From: Mansonella perstans
Lineage: Eukaryota; Nematoda; Chromadorea; Rhabditida; Onchocercidae
Length of the DNA stretch: 64,000 bases
NCBI GenBank assembly: GCA_037074765.1
Contig: JBAMDO010000150.1
Coordinates: 58,172-122,171 of the forward strand
Direction: 5' to 3'
Shown here: in pieces, positions 60,138-64,000 of the stretch
How positions within the stretch are numbered: position 1 is the stretch's first letter
Layout: each line of letters begins with the position of its first letter
Position numbers and translations under genes: made by a program
Notes under the pieces: generated by a model
What the model was told of the DNA's origin: nothing
What the model saw: the letters and a program-made list of their open reading frames with translations, nothing else
Databases searched by the model: none

Positions 60138-61761
60138 CAAAAAGCGAAATGATGAAAAAGTTTTTGCACATTAATTTGATCAGAATTCCAATTTTATTGC
60201 TAAATAAATTATACTGTTGCTTAAAATGAAGCACAAAAAAAAATGCAATTTCTTTGAAAATTCCCGCATTTTAATTTATCAAATTAACCTTTCGCCTTTT
60301 TTTTTTGTACCTTTTTTTGTATTCCTATTTTCCTCCCTCCCTCTCTCGTTCCTTTTTCTCTTTTCTTCTAATTGGAAATTAATTTTTACCAATTCTATCT
60401 TTACAACCTTTTTTTCGTATCAATGAAAAACTTTTTTTTCTTTTTTCTCTCTCAATATATGTTGCCAAAATTTATTCCACTACTGCAGTAGTTGAACAAA
60501 TTTTTTAGAGAAAATGTATTAGTATTTTTCAAGACCAATTAATTAAAATTTCATTAAATTAGCATTTGGATCAGAAAATATTCATGTGGAAGTTTGATGT
60601 GCTTCGGTTAAAATCAAATATTATTAGGATTAATTTAAATGATTATATTCTATACCATAATTAATTAACAAGAAACTACTAATTAATTAAACTGAAGTAG
60701 ATTTTATGTGCTTCTTCAGTTGTAAGAACAAAAATAAACCAAACACAATGGTGGAGAATCCGTAGATGGAGGAAGAATGATGTGGAATTTTCTTATTCAC
60801 TGACCATAGTGGACGATGAATAGATGGATATGGATGAAAACTGGACAATTGGACAATTTGGACGAATGAACCGGGCATCATTGCTCACTCATTAGTTCGC
60901 CCACATCGACCAATACAAAATGTCATCATCAAATGCCAATTGCTACAGTATTCTCTTCTGATTTTCCCTAACCAGAATTAAACAATTATTCCGAAAGAAA
61001 AATTCAAAAATTTTTTCTTGAATAAGCAACAAAAATTTAAAGCAAATCAAAGTTTTCTGACATCTGTTAACAATAAAATCGTTTTTTTGTTTTCAGCATA
61101 AAAAAAGAAACACTGTAAGAAGGGAAACAAAGAATATAATATGAGCCTAGTGGTGATATGAGTCTAGTACTGAATCATAGACAAGACAATCATTGCAGTA
61201 GCTGTCAGGATTAAAGATTAAAGCCTGATGATGTCAATTGAGGATAATTTTGAATGTTCACAAAAGTAATCCTTCACATTGATAATGTGATCGTATATCA
61301 GAGATAATTATCAGAACTAGTAATTGTCTTCTTATATTTATATCTGATAATCACTGATCTTAATCATAGATATTAGACTTGATAATTGCTGATGTTGATA
61401 ACTAAACCTGATAATAACTGATCTTGATATCTAGACTGACAATTAGTGATCATACTGCCAATGCTTACTCTTTTCAATTTGTTGAAAGCATTTTTAGAAA
61501 ATAAATCAATTGATAATTTGAACAAATACAGTACATCCATTCTGAGATATTTTTCAGAAAAAAAGGAAACGAAAACGTTTTTTGATTAAGCTTCCAAAAT
61601 ATAATAATGCAATTAGAAAAAAATGAATGAATGATAGGAATTCACGGGGAATTATCACTGAATCGATTGGGTATACATAAGAGAAGAAAAAATGAATGAA
61701 TGATGGGAATTCACGGAAAATTATCGTGAATCAGTTGAGTATATAAAAAAAGAATGTTAAC
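60138..61761. other. Single-copy stretch between the tandem copies
   Basis: Seen once in this window. Holds the minus-strand frame at 60687-60881, a degenerate CTGATAATCACTGATCTTGA-type repeat at 61265-61460, and a pair of GAATGAATGA..GGAATTCACGG..AATTATC repeats (61621-61670 and 61691-61740). Confidence 0.5.
60687..60881 (-). CDS. Possible small single-pass membrane protein (64 codons)
   Basis: The frame runs from an ATG-ATG at 60881 to a TAA. It is GC-richer than its surroundings. After a histidine/proline/serine-rich N-terminal half (FHPYPSIHRPLWSVNKK) there is a hydrophobic segment (GFSTIVFGLFLFLQL) followed by basic residues, as in a small membrane protein. An internal acceptor-like TTGTCCAG could make the second half a terminal exon instead. 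No family recognised. It could be a chance frame. Confidence 0.3.
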   Translation of the reverse strand: MMPGSFVQIVQLSSFHPYPSIHRPLWSVNKKIPHHSSSIYGFSTIVFGLFLFLQLKKHIKSTSV

Positions 61762-61871
61762 GCATTGTAAAATAATCGCTGCTACAGCATTTAGACATTT
61801 AGGGAGCTGAAATGAAGATAAATCTAGGATTTTTTGGGATAGAGAACTGCTATCCAAACCCTTCATCATAG

Positions 61872-61951
61872 CCGGGATAAAGTGCTCCATCGAGATTTAC
61901 GGAATTATTTATGATCGTCAATCAATGATTATACCATCCGAATGTAAAAAG
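61872..61951 (+). CDS. Candidate exon, copy 2
   Basis: Same 80-base segment as 58152-58231, bounded by CATCATAG and GTATTT. No difference was noticed inside the exon between copies. Confidence 0.35.
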
Positions 61952-62937
61952 GTATTTCCTTCTTTTTTTTTATTGACCACAATTGACTTTATGGCTTGGG
62001 GTTATAAATTATGTGAACCTATCAATTACCTTTGCACTCTTGCAACCTTTTGCTGTTTGACCTTTTCTATTGATGAAAATGAACAAAAAGAAAGAAAAAA
62101 AATTACCAGATGAAAAGTAAATATATGAAAAAAGCACTTACTGCTATATGCATACATCAAAGTTGAAATATTACTTTCCATTAATTCATAAATGAATCGA
62201 TTATTATGTAAAATATTTAATTTTAACCTGTCAATCAAAGTATCCAAATGAATATTTAAAATCACAGACAAGTACATATAATTTATAGGTCTTCCTTAGG
62301 TCCATTTTATATGATATTAATAAATATTAGAAATTATTGGTGGAAATTGATTTCTAATTTTGTTCAATTTTTTTTTTTTTTAACTTTTATAAAAGAGAAT
62401 ATTCAAGTTCAGATATTCGATTAGATTATATATTTTATAATTGAAATTATTTTTTGTGCTGCTAAATTATTTTGCAAAATCAATCAGATGATGAGATGGA
62501 AATTTCTGGATTGTTTTTTTGGAAAACTTTTAAAAATAAAATAATTACACACACACACATATATAAATATGCGCAGTCATTTCTATTAATTCATAGAATC
62601 TTAAGCAAGAAGGTCAACAATAATACAGGAAGGTCACAGTAAAGTTTCCTTACTTTTAAGTATAAGTAAGTAACAGTCACAACAAGATATAGATAAGTCG
62701 GCAATAATTGTTAATTTTAAATAGGAAGGAATGAAGGGAGGAAAGTAAAGCGGAGGAAAACACAAACACACTAATGGAGTGATCCAAATATAATCAAGCA
62801 GTTCTGAATTCCCTTTCCTCCCCACCAATTTTTTTCCAGCAATAAAAATTAGCCAGGAGGGAAGTGAATTCGGAACTGAAAGCAAATGGACTGGTCATTC
62901 TCCGAATGGAGCCGGTCAAATCATCCAAGAAAAACGC

Positions 62938-63013
62938 ACCGATTTTTATTGCGGATGTCATTTAAATGACCGTTAACCGATTTTTATTGCGGATGTCATT
63001 TAAATGACCCCTT
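62938..63013. repeat. 38-bp tandem duplication in copy 2
   Basis: Two units starting ACCGATTTTTATTGCGGATG at 62938 and 62976, each with the 14-bp palindrome; copy 1 has only one. Confidence 0.9.
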
Positions 63014-63663
63014 CCTATATGTGCATGTATATTATGGTCAACTTTAACTGCTACTGCTGCTATTTGTTAATGGTACAAAAAAAAAGATAAAATAAAGTGA
63101 AAGAAAAAAAGAAAGGAAAGAAAATCGATTTAAAAAATCTTAACATTACTTAAATTTAAAAATTAAATTTTTATTGAATTACCTAATTGGTTAATTTTCG
63201 TTTTATGCAAATAAATTTTAGAAAATTGCGCAAAATAACTTTTTAAATCCAACTTGTGCTTTTTTTCTCAATGAACTCGTTTCTTGTTTTTATTGGAATA
63301 AAATTTTCATGACAATTAAGATTTAATATTTTTTTTGTAAATTATTAATAGCAAATAAATTAATGTTGCTATATATTTGCATTATTTTCATTTGTGATAT
63401 TACCAACGAGATATTAGAATATTTCTAATTATTAAATTCAATTATTAATTTAATAACAAAGTGAATTAAATTAAAATTCTGATTTCGTGCAATGGTTAAA
63501 ATTTCAATCATTTCATTGATTTACAACACATTTCAAGCAATAGTTCCCAAAAGGTTTCTTTTTTTTACTTGAATAATATTCACTAAAACTGGGCCATTTT
63601 ATTCATTATTCTGGTTAATTTGATTATTCCAGTTACTACTTTCGGATTGTTAATATTTGATTA

Positions 63664-63798
63664 GTTGATGATAATGGTGATAATGAGGATGAAGATAATG
63701 TTAATGAAGAACGATAGTGATAGTGATGATGGTGATAATGGATGATTGGTGATTACGGTGATCATGATGATAACGGTGGTGATGATGATGATGATACG
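63664..63798. repeat. GAT-rich array (copy 2)
   Basis: Partner of 59800-59934 with a few substitutions. Confidence 0.85.
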
Positions 63799-64000
63799 CA
63801 TTAATTATCAGTTGAACTTTCTCCTACTGAACATCGTGATTTTTTAAGTAAATGGAAAGAAGTGCTGTTAATTTTCAACTTGCTCTGCTAATCCTTTAAA
63901 TTAGTCAAAATATATTAAACTGAATAGTTTCTAAATTTCTAAGTAAATGGAACTTTTTTTTGCCTTCGAACAATTTCTGTATCATTTAGTGCATTTCACA

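Larger units (their letters stand above)
61762..64000 (+). repeat. Tandem segmental duplication, copy 2 (cut by window end)
   Basis: Second copy of 58043-60137; continues to the last base of the window. Confidence 0.93.

Overview
The window reads as nuclear DNA of a nematode, most likely a filarial (spirurid) worm. It is strongly AT-rich, genes are split into short exons by AT-rich introns, and two genes have polypyrimidine-AG sites just upstream of the start codon that fit spliced-leader trans-splicing. There is a nematode cuticle collagen with the family's cysteine layout, and the mobile elements are an env-carrying LTR retrotransposon and an RTE-type LINE. Species is inference. There are no bacterial operons, rRNA, tRNA or CRISPR arrays that I can see. 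Most long open frames are AT-rich chance frames.

Layout. 0.2-1.1 kb: three phase-consistent minus-strand exons of a RhoGAP-like gene that runs off the left edge. 1.1-12.9 kb: non-coding, with micro- and minisatellites. 12.96-19.16 kb: left arm (A) of a large inverted repeat. An LTR element (17.4-21.25 kb, minus strand) straddles its inner end. 22.7-24.9 kb: a six-exon casein-kinase-1/TTBK-like gene that has lost its catalytic residues (pseudokinase). Convergent to it, 25.5-28.7 kb: a seven-exon cuticle collagen on the minus strand. 26.6-31.7 kb: segment B, holding this collagen without its last exon. 31.88-36.62 kb: A again, inverted (A'). 36.62-41.8 kb: segment B again, with a second collagen copy cut off in its last intron. 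The order is A - kinase - B - A' - B, a compound rearrangement. The collagen itself has a membrane-anchor or signal segment, an RNRR cleavage site, tyrosine-rich repeats, interrupted Gly-X-Y blocks and a terminal CxxC.

44.5-46.8 kb: a complete eight-exon hydroxypyruvate isomerase gene with metal and catalytic residues intact, followed by a strong hairpin and stray fragments of its own exons. 47-58 kb: mostly non-coding, with an isolated SDR-like exon, an RTE reverse-transcriptase relic and simple repeats. 58.04 kb to the end: a tandem duplication with a period of about 3.7 kb. Its second copy is cut by the window edge and both copies keep one short exon-like segment.

The genes do not form an obvious pathway: the collagen belongs to the cuticle, hydroxypyruvate isomerase to glyoxylate/hydroxypyruvate metabolism, and the pseudokinase and RhoGAP to signalling. 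The main interest is structural: inverted and direct segmental duplications around a collagen/pseudokinase locus, plus a stretch of one copy with a run of single-base homopolymer losses that look like long-read consensus errors.
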